NCBI RefSeq assembly: GCF_003234365.2
Contig: NZ_CP126260.1
Coordinates: forward strand, 3,100,001 to 3,164,000
Source: Curtobacterium sp. MCJR17_020
GTDB taxonomy: Bacteria; Actinomycetota; Actinomycetes; Actinomycetales; Microbacteriaceae
Direction of reading: 5' to 3'
Length of the DNA stretch: 64,000 nt
Shown: positions 15,493 to 23,588 of the stretch, in pieces
Layout: the number at the start of each line of letters is the position of its first letter
How positions within the stretch are numbered: position 1 is the stretch's first letter
Translations under genes and position numbers: made by a program
Notes under the pieces: generated by a model
Databases searched by the model: none
Seen by the model: the letters and a program-made list of their open reading frames with translations, nothing else
Told to the model about the DNA's origin: nothing

Positions 15493-17145
15493 GTGAGTTC
15501 TCCCCGCACCGGCACCGTCACGGTCCGACGCACGACGTCGGACACGTCGACGCGCGCACGGCTCCGGGCACTCGCCCTGTCGACCGTGCGGACCCTGGTG
15601 CGTGCGCCGGAGATCACCGTCGGTGTGGTCGGTGTGGTCGTCGCTGCCGCCTTCACCTGGGTGCCGTCGGTCTGGTACGACGAAGCCGCCACCCTGACGA
15701 GCGCGCAGCGCAGTTGGCCCGCGCTCTGGGCGGAACTGCAGAACGTCGACGCCGTGCACGGCCTGTACTACGCGCTCTTGCACGTCTGGCTCGCGCTGGT
15801 CGGCTACTCGCCGTTCACACTCCGCTTCCCGAGTGCCCTGGCGATCGGGATCGCCGCCGCGCTCGTGGTGGCGCTCGGTCGGCGGCTCGGCGGTGTCCGG
15901 CTCGGGGTCGTCTCCGGTCTGGTCTTCCTGCTGCTGCCCCGCGTCGCCTGGGCCGGCACCGAGGGCCGCCCGTACGCGACGGTCACCACCCTCGCCGCGC
16001 TGCTCACACTCGTCGGCCTGACCGCGGTCCGTCGCACCCGGGTGCGGCACCACGCGACGCGGTGGTGGGTCGCCTACGGCGTGCTGGCGGCCGTGGCCGT
16101 CCTGTTCAACGTGTACCTGTCCCTCGCCGTCGTGGCGCACGGCGTCGTGCTCGTGTGGACCGGCGTCGCCGACCGGGCGGCCCGACGGCAGGCCACGGTG
16201 ACCGATCGCAGCGGCACGGTGCCCTCGGCGATGGTGGACCGCGCCGTCGTCGTCCGCTGGGCCGTCGCCGCCTCCGCCGCAGCTGTGGTCGTCCTGCCGT
16301 TCATCGGACTCGCCGCCGGGCAGGCCAAGCAGGTCGGCTGGATCACCGGCATCGGGTGGGCCACCCTGCGCCAGGTGTTCGCGACCGCGTGGTTCGGGGT
16401 CGTCTACCCGTACGCCGCCCTCGGGTGGCTGCTCATGATCGTCGCCGTCGTGCTGGCGGTGCGCGCGGCCCGACGCCCGTCGCGGGCCGCCCGCGACGTC
16501 CTCCGCATGCAGGCCGTCCGGGTCGCCGTGCCCCTGACGATCGTGCCCACCGCGCTGCTGGTCGCCGCGACCGCCGCCGGTGAGCACCTGTACTCCCCCA
16601 AGTACGCCAGCCTGAGCCTGCCGTTCGTCGCGCTCCTGATCGGACTCGCGATCACGGCCCTCCGTTCGCGGCGCTGGATCGCCGGCGCGGTCGTCGCGAT
16701 GCTCCTGGTGTCCGTGCCGACCTCGACGATCGTGCGACTGCCGCACGCCAAGCAGTCCTCGCACTGGGCGAACGCGGCGGCGATCATCGAACGCGAGCGG
16801 AACGTGACCACCGACTCGGACGAAGGAGTGATCTACGGCAGCGTGTGGGAGCACCCGACCGCGTCGGCGCAGGTCATCGCCGATGCCTACCCCGAGGCCT
16901 TCAGCGGCATGCGGGACCTGGCGGTGGCGAGCACGGGTGCGCAGCGCGGTCAGCTCTGGAACGTGAACGGCGACATCGCCACGACCGTGCCGGCCCGCCT
17001 GGCCGACATCGACACCGTCTGGTTCGTCGGCGCCAAGTCGCGGAACATCCGCCCCGAGGTCTCCGAGACGCTCAAGGACCAGGGCTTCCACGTCGTGCGG
17101 TACTGGCACACGGACACGGTCATCCTGTGGAAGTACAGCCGCTGA
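15493..17145 (+). CDS. GT-C membrane glycosyltransferase (GT39/ArnT-like)
   Basis: This 550-residue integral membrane protein has about 11-13 hydrophobic segments. After the first helix comes SVWYDEAATLTSAQ, the external loop carrying the Asp-Glu pair that GT-C enzymes use for catalysis. A soluble C-terminal domain of about 140 residues (from RLPHAKQSSHW) is external. This fits transferases that take mannose or a similar sugar from a polyprenyl phosphate. Start: GTG giving VSSPRTGTV; the frame remains open upstream antisense to the MoeB gene. It is divergent from the MoeB-like gene. The acceptor is unknown; protein, teichoic polymer or lipid are all possible. Confidence 0.8.
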   Translation: MSSPRTGTVTVRRTTSDTSTRARLRALALSTVRTLVRAPEITVGVVGVVVAAAFTWVPSVWYDEAATLTSAQRSWPALWAELQNVDAVHGLYYALLHVWLALVGYSPFTLRFPSALAIGIAAALVVALGRRLGGVRLGVVSGLVFLLLPRVAWAGTEGRPYATVTTLAALLTLVGLTAVRRTRVRHHATRWWVAYGVLAAVAVLFNVYLSLAVVAHGVVLVWTGVADRAARRQATVTDRSGTVPSAMVDRAVVVRWAVAASAAAVVVLPFIGLAAGQAKQVGWITGIGWATLRQVFATAWFGVVYPYAALGWLLMIVAVVLAVRAARRPSRAARDVLRMQAVRVAVPLTIVPTALLVAATAAGEHLYSPKYASLSLPFVALLIGLAITALRSRRWIAGAVVAMLLVSVPTSTIVRLPHAKQSSHWANAAAIIERERNVTTDSDEGVIYGSVWEHPTASAQVIADAYPEAFSGMRDLAVASTGAQRGQLWNVNGDIATTVPARLADIDTVWFVGAKSRNIRPEVSETLKDQGFHVVRYWHTDTVILWKYSR

Positions 17146-17148
17146 CCG

Positions 17149-17203
17149 TCAGTACGGTCGGCATCTGTCGTACGGTCAGCGTCTGTCGTACGGTCAGTGC
17201 ACG
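17149..17203. repeat. three tandem TACGGTC units between convergent genes
   Basis: Three near-copies of an 18-19 nt unit run at 17149-17167, 17168-17185 and 17186-17203. The last two are TCGTACGGTCAGCGTCTG and TCGTACGGTCAGTGCACG. The last copy enters the ispE stop region. No strong hairpin was seen. Confidence 0.75.
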
Positions 17204-18126
17204 AGGCGGGCGCCGTGTACCGGACCGGTGGCGCGGAGCGCGACCAGGCCGGCGGCGCTGAGCTCGACCTGCAGTTCGAGCGCGGCGTCACGGTCACCGA
17301 CCAGGAACGCCACCGTCGGGCCGCTGCCCGACACCAGACCCGCGAGCGCTCCGGCCTTCTCGCCGAGTTCGAGGGTCGACGCGAGTCCGGGCTGCAGCCG
17401 CATGGCCGGGGCCTGCAGGTCGTTGTGGACGCAGTCGGCGAGCAGGTCGGGGTCGCCGGCACGCAGCGCCTGCAGCACGTTCGACTCCACCACGGGGTGG
17501 GACGGTGCCGGTGCGATGTCGGCGCGGTAGCGCTCCCGGTGCTCGTCGAGCGCACGGTACACCGCGGGGGTCGACAGCCCGTCGTCGCTCAGCGCGAGGA
17601 CCCAGTGGAACTCGCCCTTCGCCAGCGCGGGGCTGAGTTCGTCGCCGCGCCCGGTGCCCACGGCCGTCCCGCCGGCGAAGGCGAACGGCACGTCCGCGCC
17701 GAGCTGCGCGGCGAGCCGGAGCAGTTCCTCACGCCCGAGGGCGGTGCCCCAGAGCGTGTCGACGGCGAGCAGCGTGGCCGCGGCGTCCGCAGAGCCCCCG
17801 CCCATGCCGCCGGCCACCGGCACCTGCTTGTCGATCGTCAACCGGACTCCGCCCCGGTGACCAGCGGCGTCGGCCACCAGCCGGGCCGCACGGATCGCCA
17901 GGTTCGACTCGTCGACCGGCACGTTCGACGTGTCGATCGGACCGGTGAAGGTCACCGAGAAGTCGTCGGCGTGCTCGGCCGTGACGTCCTCGTACAGCGA
18001 CACGGCCTGGTACGCGGTCGCCACGTCGTGGTAGCCGTCGTCCTGCAGCGCACCGACGGACAGGAACACGTTGATCTTGCCGGGGGCGCGCGTCCGCACG
18101 CGGGTCGGGGCGGCCAACGTGGTCAT
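17194..18126 (-). CDS. ispE: 4-(cytidine 5'-diphospho)-2-C-methyl-D-erythritol kinase
   Basis: GHMP-family kinase of the MEP isoprenoid pathway that phosphorylates CDP-ME with ATP (310 residues). The N-terminal KINVFLSVG and DGYHDVAT motifs are IspE-specific. The ATP-binding GHMP loop is VAGGMGGGSADAAATL (about 103-118), and the C-terminal GSGPTVAFLV motif is present. In many actinobacteria ispE directly follows ksgA; here 7.4 kb of other genes separates the two, although the strand is kept. It is convergent with the GT-C gene. Confidence 0.95.
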   Translation of the reverse strand: MTTLAAPTRVRTRAPGKINVFLSVGALQDDGYHDVATAYQAVSLYEDVTAEHADDFSVTFTGPIDTSNVPVDESNLAIRAARLVADAAGHRGGVRLTIDKQVPVAGGMGGGSADAAATLLAVDTLWGTALGREELLRLAAQLGADVPFAFAGGTAVGTGRGDELSPALAKGEFHWVLALSDDGLSTPAVYRALDEHRERYRADIAPAPSHPVVESNVLQALRAGDPDLLADCVHNDLQAPAMRLQPGLASTLELGEKAGALAGLVSGSGPTVAFLVGDRDAALELQVELSAAGLVALRATGPVHGARLVH

Positions 18127-18135
18127 GCCCCCAAC

Positions 18136-19443
18136 CTATCCCGCTGCGGCTGCCGCGAAGCCCCGCGCCAGGTCGGCGAGGACGTCGTCGATGTGCTCGA
18201 GGCCGATCGACAGCCGGATGAGCCCGTCGCCCACGCCCGCCGCTGCCCGTTCCGACGACGTCATCTGCACGTGGGTCGTCGACGCCGGGTGCACGACGAG
18301 CGACCGGACGTCACCGATGTTCGACACGTGGTCGAACAGCTCGAGGGCGGCCACGAACCGCCGTCCGGCCTCGACCCCGCCGTCCAGGTCGAACGCCAGG
18401 ACCGCCGACGGCCCCTTCGGCACGTACCGCTGCTGCAGGTGGTGCCACGGCGACGACGGCAGTCCCGCGTAGTGCACGCCGAGCACCTGGTCGTGCGCGT
18501 CCAGCCACGACGCGACGGCGGCCGCGTTCGACACGTGCCGCTCCATCCGCAGGGAGAGCGTCTGGATGCCCTGCAGCACCAGGAAGGCGTTGAAGGGGGC
18601 GATCGCCGGACCGAGGTCGGCGGAGAGCTTCGACCGGGTGCGCTGGATGAACGCGCGCCGCCCGAACTTCGACGCGAAGTCCGTGTTCGCGAACCCGGAC
18701 TGCTCGGTGGTCGCGAGCTGCGGGAACTTGTCGGCGTGGGCCGCCCAGTCGAAGTTGCCGCTGTCGACGATGAGCCCGGCGATGGCGCTACCGTGACCGG
18801 CCAGGTACTTCGTCGCCGAGTGCACGACGATGTCGGCGCCGTGCTCGATCGGCCGGACCAGGTACGGCGTCGCGATGGTGTTGTCGACGATGAGCGGGAC
18901 GCCGGCGTCGTGCGCGACCCCGGCCACCCCCGCGAAGTCCAGGACGTCGCCCCGCGGGTTCGGGATCGACTCGCCGAAGAACGCCTTCGTCTCCGGACGC
19001 ACCGCAGCAGCCCACTCGTCCAGGTCCGTGGGGTCCTGCACGAAGGTGAACGCGATGCCGAGGTCGTGCAGCGTCGACGCGAACAGCGTGTACGTCGCGC
19101 CGTACAGCGAGGCACTCGACACGACGTGGTCACCGGCCCGGGCGACGCCGAGGACGGCCAACAAGGTGGCCGCCTGGCCGGACGCCAGCGCGAGCGCGCC
19201 GACGCCGCCCTCGAGGTCCGCGATGCGGCGCTCGAGCGCCGCCGCCGACGGGTTGTTCACGCGCGAGTACGTGTGCCCCGGGGCGTTGAGCATGAAACGG
19301 TCCGCCGCGTCCTCACCGGACGGGTACACGAAGGCCGCGGTCTGGGCGATCGGCGGGACGTTGCCACCGAACCCCGGGTCGGCCTTGAAGCCCGCGCGGA
19401 TCTGCCGGGTCTCGAACGCCCACTCCTCCTCGGTCGTGCCCAT
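18136..19443 (-). CDS. O-acetylhomoserine sulfhydrylase-family PLP enzyme
   Basis: Cys/Met-metabolism PLP enzyme of 435 residues. The PLP lysine lies in HSATKYLAGHG (about 214), with PLP-phosphate contacts in SGQAATLLA and the substrate tyrosine motif in HTYSRVNNP. The length and the FAFQIRAG/GFGGNVPPIAQT-like opening fit MetY-type enzymes, which make homocysteine from O-acetylhomoserine and sulfide. Its ATG overlaps the stop of the flavin monooxygenase by 4 nt, so the two are coupled. That pairing suggests use of sulfur released by the monooxygenase. It could instead be a gamma-lyase; only the fold is certain. Confidence 0.88.
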   Translation of the reverse strand: MGTTEEEWAFETRQIRAGFKADPGFGGNVPPIAQTAAFVYPSGEDAADRFMLNAPGHTYSRVNNPSAAALERRIADLEGGVGALALASGQAATLLAVLGVARAGDHVVSSASLYGATYTLFASTLHDLGIAFTFVQDPTDLDEWAAAVRPETKAFFGESIPNPRGDVLDFAGVAGVAHDAGVPLIVDNTIATPYLVRPIEHGADIVVHSATKYLAGHGSAIAGLIVDSGNFDWAAHADKFPQLATTEQSGFANTDFASKFGRRAFIQRTRSKLSADLGPAIAPFNAFLVLQGIQTLSLRMERHVSNAAAVASWLDAHDQVLGVHYAGLPSSPWHHLQQRYVPKGPSAVLAFDLDGGVEAGRRFVAALELFDHVSNIGDVRSLVVHPASTTHVQMTSSERAAAGVGDGLIRLSIGLEHIDDVLADLARGFAAAAAG

Positions 19444-20495
19444 CAGACGACCGCCTCGGACGCCGCGACCACCGACGGGCGGACGAGCGGGATGACCTGT
19501 TCGCCGAAGCGGTCCATCTCCTCGAGCTGCGGCGAGAACTGCAGCAGCAGCGTGTCCACCCCGGCGTCCTCGAACTCCTTGATCCGGGCCGCGACCTGCG
19601 CCGGCGTGCCGACGAACCCGGGGCGCAGGCCGCGGTTCGACACCGAGTAGTCCTCGAGCGAGGGGACGTGCTCGAGCTGCGACTTCGAGATGAAGTCCTG
19701 GTACGACTCGTACGCGTTGCCGTGCTGCACGTCGGTGATCCGCGCGAGCTCGGCCTGCGCCTCTTCCTCGGTCTCGCGGACGATGACGTACGCGGCCATG
19801 CCGAACGCCTCGAACGGCGGCAGTCCGGCGTCGACCCGGCGCTGCTTCATCTCGGCGATCTTCGTGCGGAGTTCCTCGACCGTACCGCCGTGGGTCACGT
19901 AGGCGTCGGCGTACCCGGTGATCGCGGCCTTGCCCGCCTCGCTCTCGCCGCCGGCGTAGATGCGTGGGGTCACGCGGGGCTTCGGCTCGAGGTGCGCGTT
20001 CTCGATGTCGTAGTACTCGCCCGAGAACGAGTACGGCGTCTCCCGCCACATCCCCTTCATGACCTCGACGAACTCCGCCGTCCGCTTGTACCGGTCGTCG
20101 TGCTCCGAGAAGATGCCGCCGTACTGCTTGGCTTCCTCCGCCCACCACGCGCTCACCACGTTGAACGTGAAGCGGCCGCACGAGATGTCGTCGATCGTCG
20201 CCGCCTGCTTCGCCGTCACCGCGGGCAGGTGGTAGCCGGGACGCATCGCCGCCATGATCTCGAGGCGCTCGGTCGTCGCCGCGATGGCCGCCGCGAGCGA
20301 CCAGGCCTCGAGCGACGGCGCCGCCGTGCCCTTGATGTCGTTGAGGTTGAGCTCCGGCACGAGCGTCAGGTCGAAGCCGATCCGCTCGGCGCGCTGCGCC
20401 AAGCGCTTCACGTAGTCGAAGGTGACCGGCATGTTCTCGTTGTCGACGTTGCGCAGCCAGCCGCCGAAGAGCGGGGTCCAGTATCCGAATCGCAC
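19443..20495 (-). CDS. LLM-class flavin monooxygenase, SfnG-like
   Basis: Bacterial luciferase-like FMNH2-dependent monooxygenase of 350 residues, predicted cytosolic. The opening FGYWTPLFGGWLRNV and FDLTLVPELNLNDIKG resemble dimethyl sulfone monooxygenase (SfnG) more than alkanesulfonate monooxygenase (SsuD). ISCGRFTFNVVSAW is the conserved flavin/active-site strand. Family members split C-S bonds of organosulfur compounds under sulfur limitation and need reduced flavin from a separate reductase, which is not in this window. It starts with GTG behind AAGGAA and is coupled to the PLP gene by an ATGA overlap. The substrate is inferred from resemblance only. Confidence 0.85.
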   Translation of the reverse strand: MRFGYWTPLFGGWLRNVDNENMPVTFDYVKRLAQRAERIGFDLTLVPELNLNDIKGTAAPSLEAWSLAAAIAATTERLEIMAAMRPGYHLPAVTAKQAATIDDISCGRFTFNVVSAWWAEEAKQYGGIFSEHDDRYKRTAEFVEVMKGMWRETPYSFSGEYYDIENAHLEPKPRVTPRIYAGGESEAGKAAITGYADAYVTHGGTVEELRTKIAEMKQRRVDAGLPPFEAFGMAAYVIVRETEEEAQAELARITDVQHGNAYESYQDFISKSQLEHVPSLEDYSVSNRGLRPGFVGTPAQVAARIKEFEDAGVDTLLLQFSPQLEEMDRFGEQVIPLVRPSVVAASEAVV

Positions 20496-20544
20496 GGGGT
20501 GAGTTCCTTGGGGAGGTGGGGAGTGCCCTGCAAGGGGCGCGGAG

Positions 20545-20588
20545 CGGACGGGAGGCGCGTGGCGGGCCCGCCACGGGCCTCCAGTCCG
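20545..20588. repeat. palindromic repeat, family B
   Basis: A 44-bp near-perfect palindrome starts CGGACGGGAGGCGCGTGG and ends CCACGGGCCTCCAGTCCG around a GGGCCC centre. It lies in the 108-base gap between the ATP-grasp gene and the flavin monooxygenase gene, inside the presumed operon. It could attenuate or process the transcript. Related copies are at 28.9, 31.6 and 46.8 kb. Confidence 0.85.
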
Positions 20589-20603
20589 GTGGTTCTTGCG
20601 CTC

Positions 20604-21593
20604 TCAGGCGGTCAGTTGCGCTGCGTACTGCGTCTCCAGCAGGCCGCCGAGGTACCGCGCGATGGAGCGCGGGCCGGAGGCCGGCGCGGACTCCTCGACC
20701 GCGGGGTTGTAGTTCGTGTTCGTGTTGATGTCGTAGACGACCGTGCGGCCGTCCGTGGTCTCCATGAACTCGACGCCCGCGATGGTGACGCGCTGGTCGG
20801 CGAGGAACGTGCGGAGCTGCTGGACCAGCGGGTGCTCGCCGGTGATCTCGGTCCGGACGCTGAACGCGCTCGGCTGGTCGGCGCCCGGTACGTCGCAGAC
20901 CGCTCCGGCGATGACCTGCGGGACCTCGCACGCGTCGGCGGGGCAGAGCTCGAAGCTGCCGGCGCTGGTGTCGACGCGGACGGCGTAGACGAACTCGCCG
21001 CCGACGAACTCGACGCGGGTGATGAAGGGCTCACGGGCGGTCAGGAACTCCTGCAGCAGCGTGATGCCGTCGACCGGAGCCTCGAACTCCGGCGAGTCGA
21101 CGTAGGCGTCGAACTCGGCGAGCGAGTCGAACCGACGGACGCCCAGGCCCTTGCCGCCCTGGTTGTGCTTCGTGATGAACGGGACGTCCTGGCCGTTCGT
21201 GAAGTCCCGTGCGGCCTGCTTGAGCGTCGTCGCGCCGAACACGGCGGTCGTGCGCGGCACGTCGAACCCGGCGTTCTGCAGCAGCCCGTGCTGGGCGACC
21301 TTGGAGACCTCGAGTTCGAGCACGTGGCTGCCGCCGACGACCTGGCGACCCGCTCGTTCGAGCCAGCCGAGGACCGCGCGGGTGTACTCCTTGCTGTGCT
21401 CGTGGCCGCGGGTGTGGCTCGACGCCGACATGCGCGACCAGTACACACCGGGCTCCGGCTCGGCACCGAGGTCGATCTGTCCCTCGGTCAGCAGGATCTC
21501 CTGCACCGGGACGCCCTCGGCCTCGAATGCTGCGGCGAGCGGCGGGAACCACTCGGGGTTCTCGTGGATGACGTACACGCGGGGAGTGCTCAC
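20604..21593 (-). CDS. ATP-grasp ligase, RimK/glutamate-ligase-like
   Basis: This 329-residue protein has an ATP-grasp fold. After a ~100-residue N-terminal domain, the ATP loop reads ITKHNQGGKGLGVRRF (about 142-157), the adenine-contact Glu region LLQEFLTAREPF follows, and the Mg-binding end is VEFMETTDG then DINTNTNYNP. Such enzymes form an amide or thioester-like bond through an acyl phosphate. The nearest described relatives are RimK-type amino acid ligases, but the substrate is not identifiable. It starts with GTG (VSTPRV) and leads the run ATP-grasp, SfnG-like monooxygenase, sulfhydrylase-like enzyme, all on the minus strand. Why a ligase heads an apparent sulfur-scavenging operon is unexplained. 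Confidence 0.85.
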   Translation of the reverse strand: MSTPRVYVIHENPEWFPPLAAAFEAEGVPVQEILLTEGQIDLGAEPEPGVYWSRMSASSHTRGHEHSKEYTRAVLGWLERAGRQVVGGSHVLELEVSKVAQHGLLQNAGFDVPRTTAVFGATTLKQAARDFTNGQDVPFITKHNQGGKGLGVRRFDSLAEFDAYVDSPEFEAPVDGITLLQEFLTAREPFITRVEFVGGEFVYAVRVDTSAGSFELCPADACEVPQVIAGAVCDVPGADQPSAFSVRTEITGEHPLVQQLRTFLADQRVTIAGVEFMETTDGRTVVYDINTNTNYNPAVEESAPASGPRSIARYLGGLLETQYAAQLTA

Positions 21594-21609
21594 CCGCCCA
21601 CCCTAGGCA

Positions 21610-21619
21610 CGGTATACCG
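21610..21619 (-). promoter_or_regulatory. candidate -10/operator palindrome before the ATP-grasp gene
   Basis: CGGTATACCG is a 10-bp perfect palindrome with a TATACC core, 16 nt upstream of the GTG. It could be the -10 box of a short-leader promoter or a regulator half-site. No matching -35 was found at the usual distance. Confidence 0.3.
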
Positions 21620-21678
21620 CACGCGGCCAAGTGTGTGACGCGCGGTTGCTTCGTGTGGTCGTCGGTGGGTTCGGCGTT

Positions 21679-21783
21679 CGGTGCGAGGTTCCGTACTCGG
21701 TGCGAGGTGTCGAGGATCGCACCGAGTACGGAACCTCGCACCGTTCAGCGCCAGCGGTCGGCGGCCCTCGCACCGTGCGAGGG
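21679..21783. repeat. family A inverted repeat, 27-bp perfect arms
   Basis: Bases 21679-21705 are the exact reverse complement of 21717-21743, with an 11-nt loop. The arms contain GGTGCGAGGTTCCGTACTCG. A second palindrome, CCCTCGCACCGTGCGAGGG, lies at 21765-21783, ending 2 nt before the stop of the MmyB gene. Together they fill most of the 192-base gap between the ATP-grasp gene and the regulator gene. This is the best-preserved copy of the family in the window. Confidence 0.92.
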
Positions 21784-21785
21784 CG

Positions 21786-22628
21786 TCAGCCCGCGAATGC
21801 CTGCTGGCCGACGACGCCGAGGAGCTCGAGCTTCTGCGCGTCCTCGGATCCTGGGGGCGCGGTGAAGAGCAGCAGTGCCTGTGCCTGGTCGTCGGTGTGC
21901 AGGACCTGGCAGTCGACGGTGATCCGGCCGAGCTGCGGCTGCACGATCGTCTTGTTGTCGGACCAGCGACTCGTCACCTCGTGCAGTGCCCAGAGCTCGC
22001 GGAACTCGGGGCTGCGGGTCTCGAGCTCGGCGATCAGCTCGGTGGCCCGACGGTCCCCCGGTCCGGCCAGCCCCACCGCCGCCCGCAGCGACGCCACCAC
22101 GACCCGGGCCAGTCGCTCGTGTTGCTCCGGCGCGTACTTCGCGAGCTCGTCCCCGGTCACGAACCACCGCCACGCCTGGTACCGCTCGTTGCCGGGCAGG
22201 CTGACGGACGACCCGAGCAGCGCCGCCGCGAGCCGGTTCTCGACCAGCGTCTCGCCCAGGTGGCTGACCACGATCGCGGGGGTGTCCTCGAGCCGGTCGA
22301 GCACCCGCAGGATCGCGGGGTCGACGTGGTCGGCGCGGTGCAACCGGGTCGGGGCGTTCTGCCCGGCGAGGTGGAACAGGTGGTCGCGTTCGTCGAGGCT
22401 GCACCGGAGCGCCCGGGCGATCGCGGCGATCATCTGCTCCGACGGCTGCGGCCCACGCTGCTGTTCCAGGCGCGTGTAGTAGTCGACCGACATGCCCGCG
22501 AGCGCGGCGACTTCTTCGCGCCGGAGACCAGGGGTCCGGCGTCGTGGTCCCTGGCCGAGGCCGACGTCCTCGGGGCGCAGCAGTTCGCGGCGACGGCGGA
22601 GGAAGTCGGCGAGTGCAGCGCGGTCCAT
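21786..22628 (-). CDS. XRE-family regulator with MmyB-like ligand domain
   Basis: DNA-binding protein of 280 residues. The N-terminal helix-turn-helix (LRREEVAALAGMSVDYYTRL, about 35-54) is followed by LEQQRGPQPSEQM, a signature of the MmyB-type subfamily. The C-terminal ~180 residues (from DRLEDTPAIVVSHLGETLVEN) form the MmyB PAS-like domain, which in relatives binds a small ligand such as a fatty acid. The ATG giving MDRAALADF lies 102 bases from the divergent SDR gene. That arrangement is common for this regulator and suggests it controls the SDR. A long upstream open frame antisense to the SDR is a shadow. Confidence 0.9.
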   Translation of the reverse strand: MDRAALADFLRRRRELLRPEDVGLGQGPRRRTPGLRREEVAALAGMSVDYYTRLEQQRGPQPSEQMIAAIARALRCSLDERDHLFHLAGQNAPTRLHRADHVDPAILRVLDRLEDTPAIVVSHLGETLVENRLAAALLGSSVSLPGNERYQAWRWFVTGDELAKYAPEQHERLARVVVASLRAAVGLAGPGDRRATELIAELETRSPEFRELWALHEVTSRWSDNKTIVQPQLGRITVDCQVLHTDDQAQALLLFTAPPGSEDAQKLELLGVVGQQAFAG

Positions 22629-22730
22629 GGTCCCGATTGTCGTCCGGTTCCCGCCGCCGTGCCAGGGATCGCCGATCCCCCGATGACCGAGGTCTGGATG
22701 GGTCGCCGACGAAGGCGCATGGTGGTGGAC

Positions 22731-23471
22731 ATGGACATCACGAACTCCACCGTCTTCATCCCCGGCGCAACCTCCGGCATCGGCCTCGCCCTGGCCCAGC
22801 GCCTGCAGGCCGCGGGTAGCACAGTCGTCATCGGCGGGCGTCGCCAGTTGCTCCTCGACTCGCTCGCCGCCGAGCACGGCTTCGGCACCGTGCAGATCGA
22901 CGTGAGCGACGCCGCATCCATCGAGATGGCTGCCGCCTCCGTCCTCGAGGCGTACCCGTCGCTCGACACCCTCGTCACCATGTCGGGGATCATGCGCAAC
23001 GAGGATCTGCGCTCCTCCGACCACATCCACGACGCGCTCGAGATCATCCAGACCAACCTGGTCGGCACGATCCGCCTCATCGACGCGTTCCTGCCGCACC
23101 TGCTGGCGCAGCCCGCCTCGACCATCGTCACGGTGTCGTCCGGACTCGCGTTCGTCCCGCTCACCGCGACGCCGACGTACAACGCCACCAAGGCCGGCAT
23201 CCACTCCTACACGCAGTCACTCCGTCAGCAGCTGCTCGGTACCCCGGTTTCGGTGCTCGAGCTCGCTCCCCCGGCGGTGTCGACCGACCTGATGGGCGGA
23301 GCGGACTTCGGTGGCATGCCGCTCGACGCCTTCGCCGACGAGGTCATCGAGCTGCTGTCCGCGGGCGATTCGCCCGAGATCCTGGTGCAGAACGTGCTGC
23401 CGCTCCGGTTCGCCGAGCGCGACGGCACCCACCAGCAGATCTTCGAGGCGATGGCGTCGCGCGCGCACTGA
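22731..23471 (+). CDS. short-chain dehydrogenase/reductase
   Basis: Classical SDR of 246 residues with a Rossmann fold that oxidises or reduces a hydroxyl/carbonyl using NAD(P). The cofactor loop reads PGATSGIGLALAQ, strand 4 is TLVTMSGIM where NNAG is usual, and the catalytic Ser/Tyr/Lys are in TVSSGLAF and PTYNATKAG. Start: the ATG giving MDITNSTVFIPG fits the family start; an in-frame ATG 12 nt upstream is possible. It is divergent from the MmyB-type regulator, its likely controller. The substrate is not predictable. Confidence 0.88.
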   Translation: MDITNSTVFIPGATSGIGLALAQRLQAAGSTVVIGGRRQLLLDSLAAEHGFGTVQIDVSDAASIEMAAASVLEAYPSLDTLVTMSGIMRNEDLRSSDHIHDALEIIQTNLVGTIRLIDAFLPHLLAQPASTIVTVSSGLAFVPLTATPTYNATKAGIHSYTQSLRQQLLGTPVSVLELAPPAVSTDLMGGADFGGMPLDAFADEVIELLSAGDSPEILVQNVLPLRFAERDGTHQQIFEAMASRAH

Positions 23472-23490
23472 CACGCGGGGCGCCTCGAAC

Positions 23491-23581
23491 GGTGCGAGGT
23501 TCCGTATTCGGTGCGAGGCACGTTGGCTCGCACGGACCACGGAACCTCGCACCACGCTCGGCGTGTCTCGCACGGTGCGAG
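23491..23581. repeat. family A inverted repeat after the SDR gene
   Basis: GGTGCGAGGTTCCGT (23491-23505) pairs exactly with ACGGAACCTCGCACC (23539-23553). A second palindrome CTCGCACGGTGCGAG follows at 23567-23581. The block lies between the convergent SDR and membrane-protein genes and has the same two-part layout as the copy at 21.7 kb. Confidence 0.9.
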
Positions 23582-23588
23582 GGGCGCG

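Noticed and set aside
17197..19650. 817-residue open frame on the plus strand across ispE and the PLP gene
   Set aside because: Both genes on the other strand carry clear family motifs; the antisense frame has shadow composition only.
18136..20931. 931-residue frame joining the sulfhydrylase-like enzyme with upstream DNA
   Set aside because: The upstream part lies out of frame over the flavin monooxygenase gene; the ATG at 19443 overlaps the stop of that gene as expected of coupled genes.
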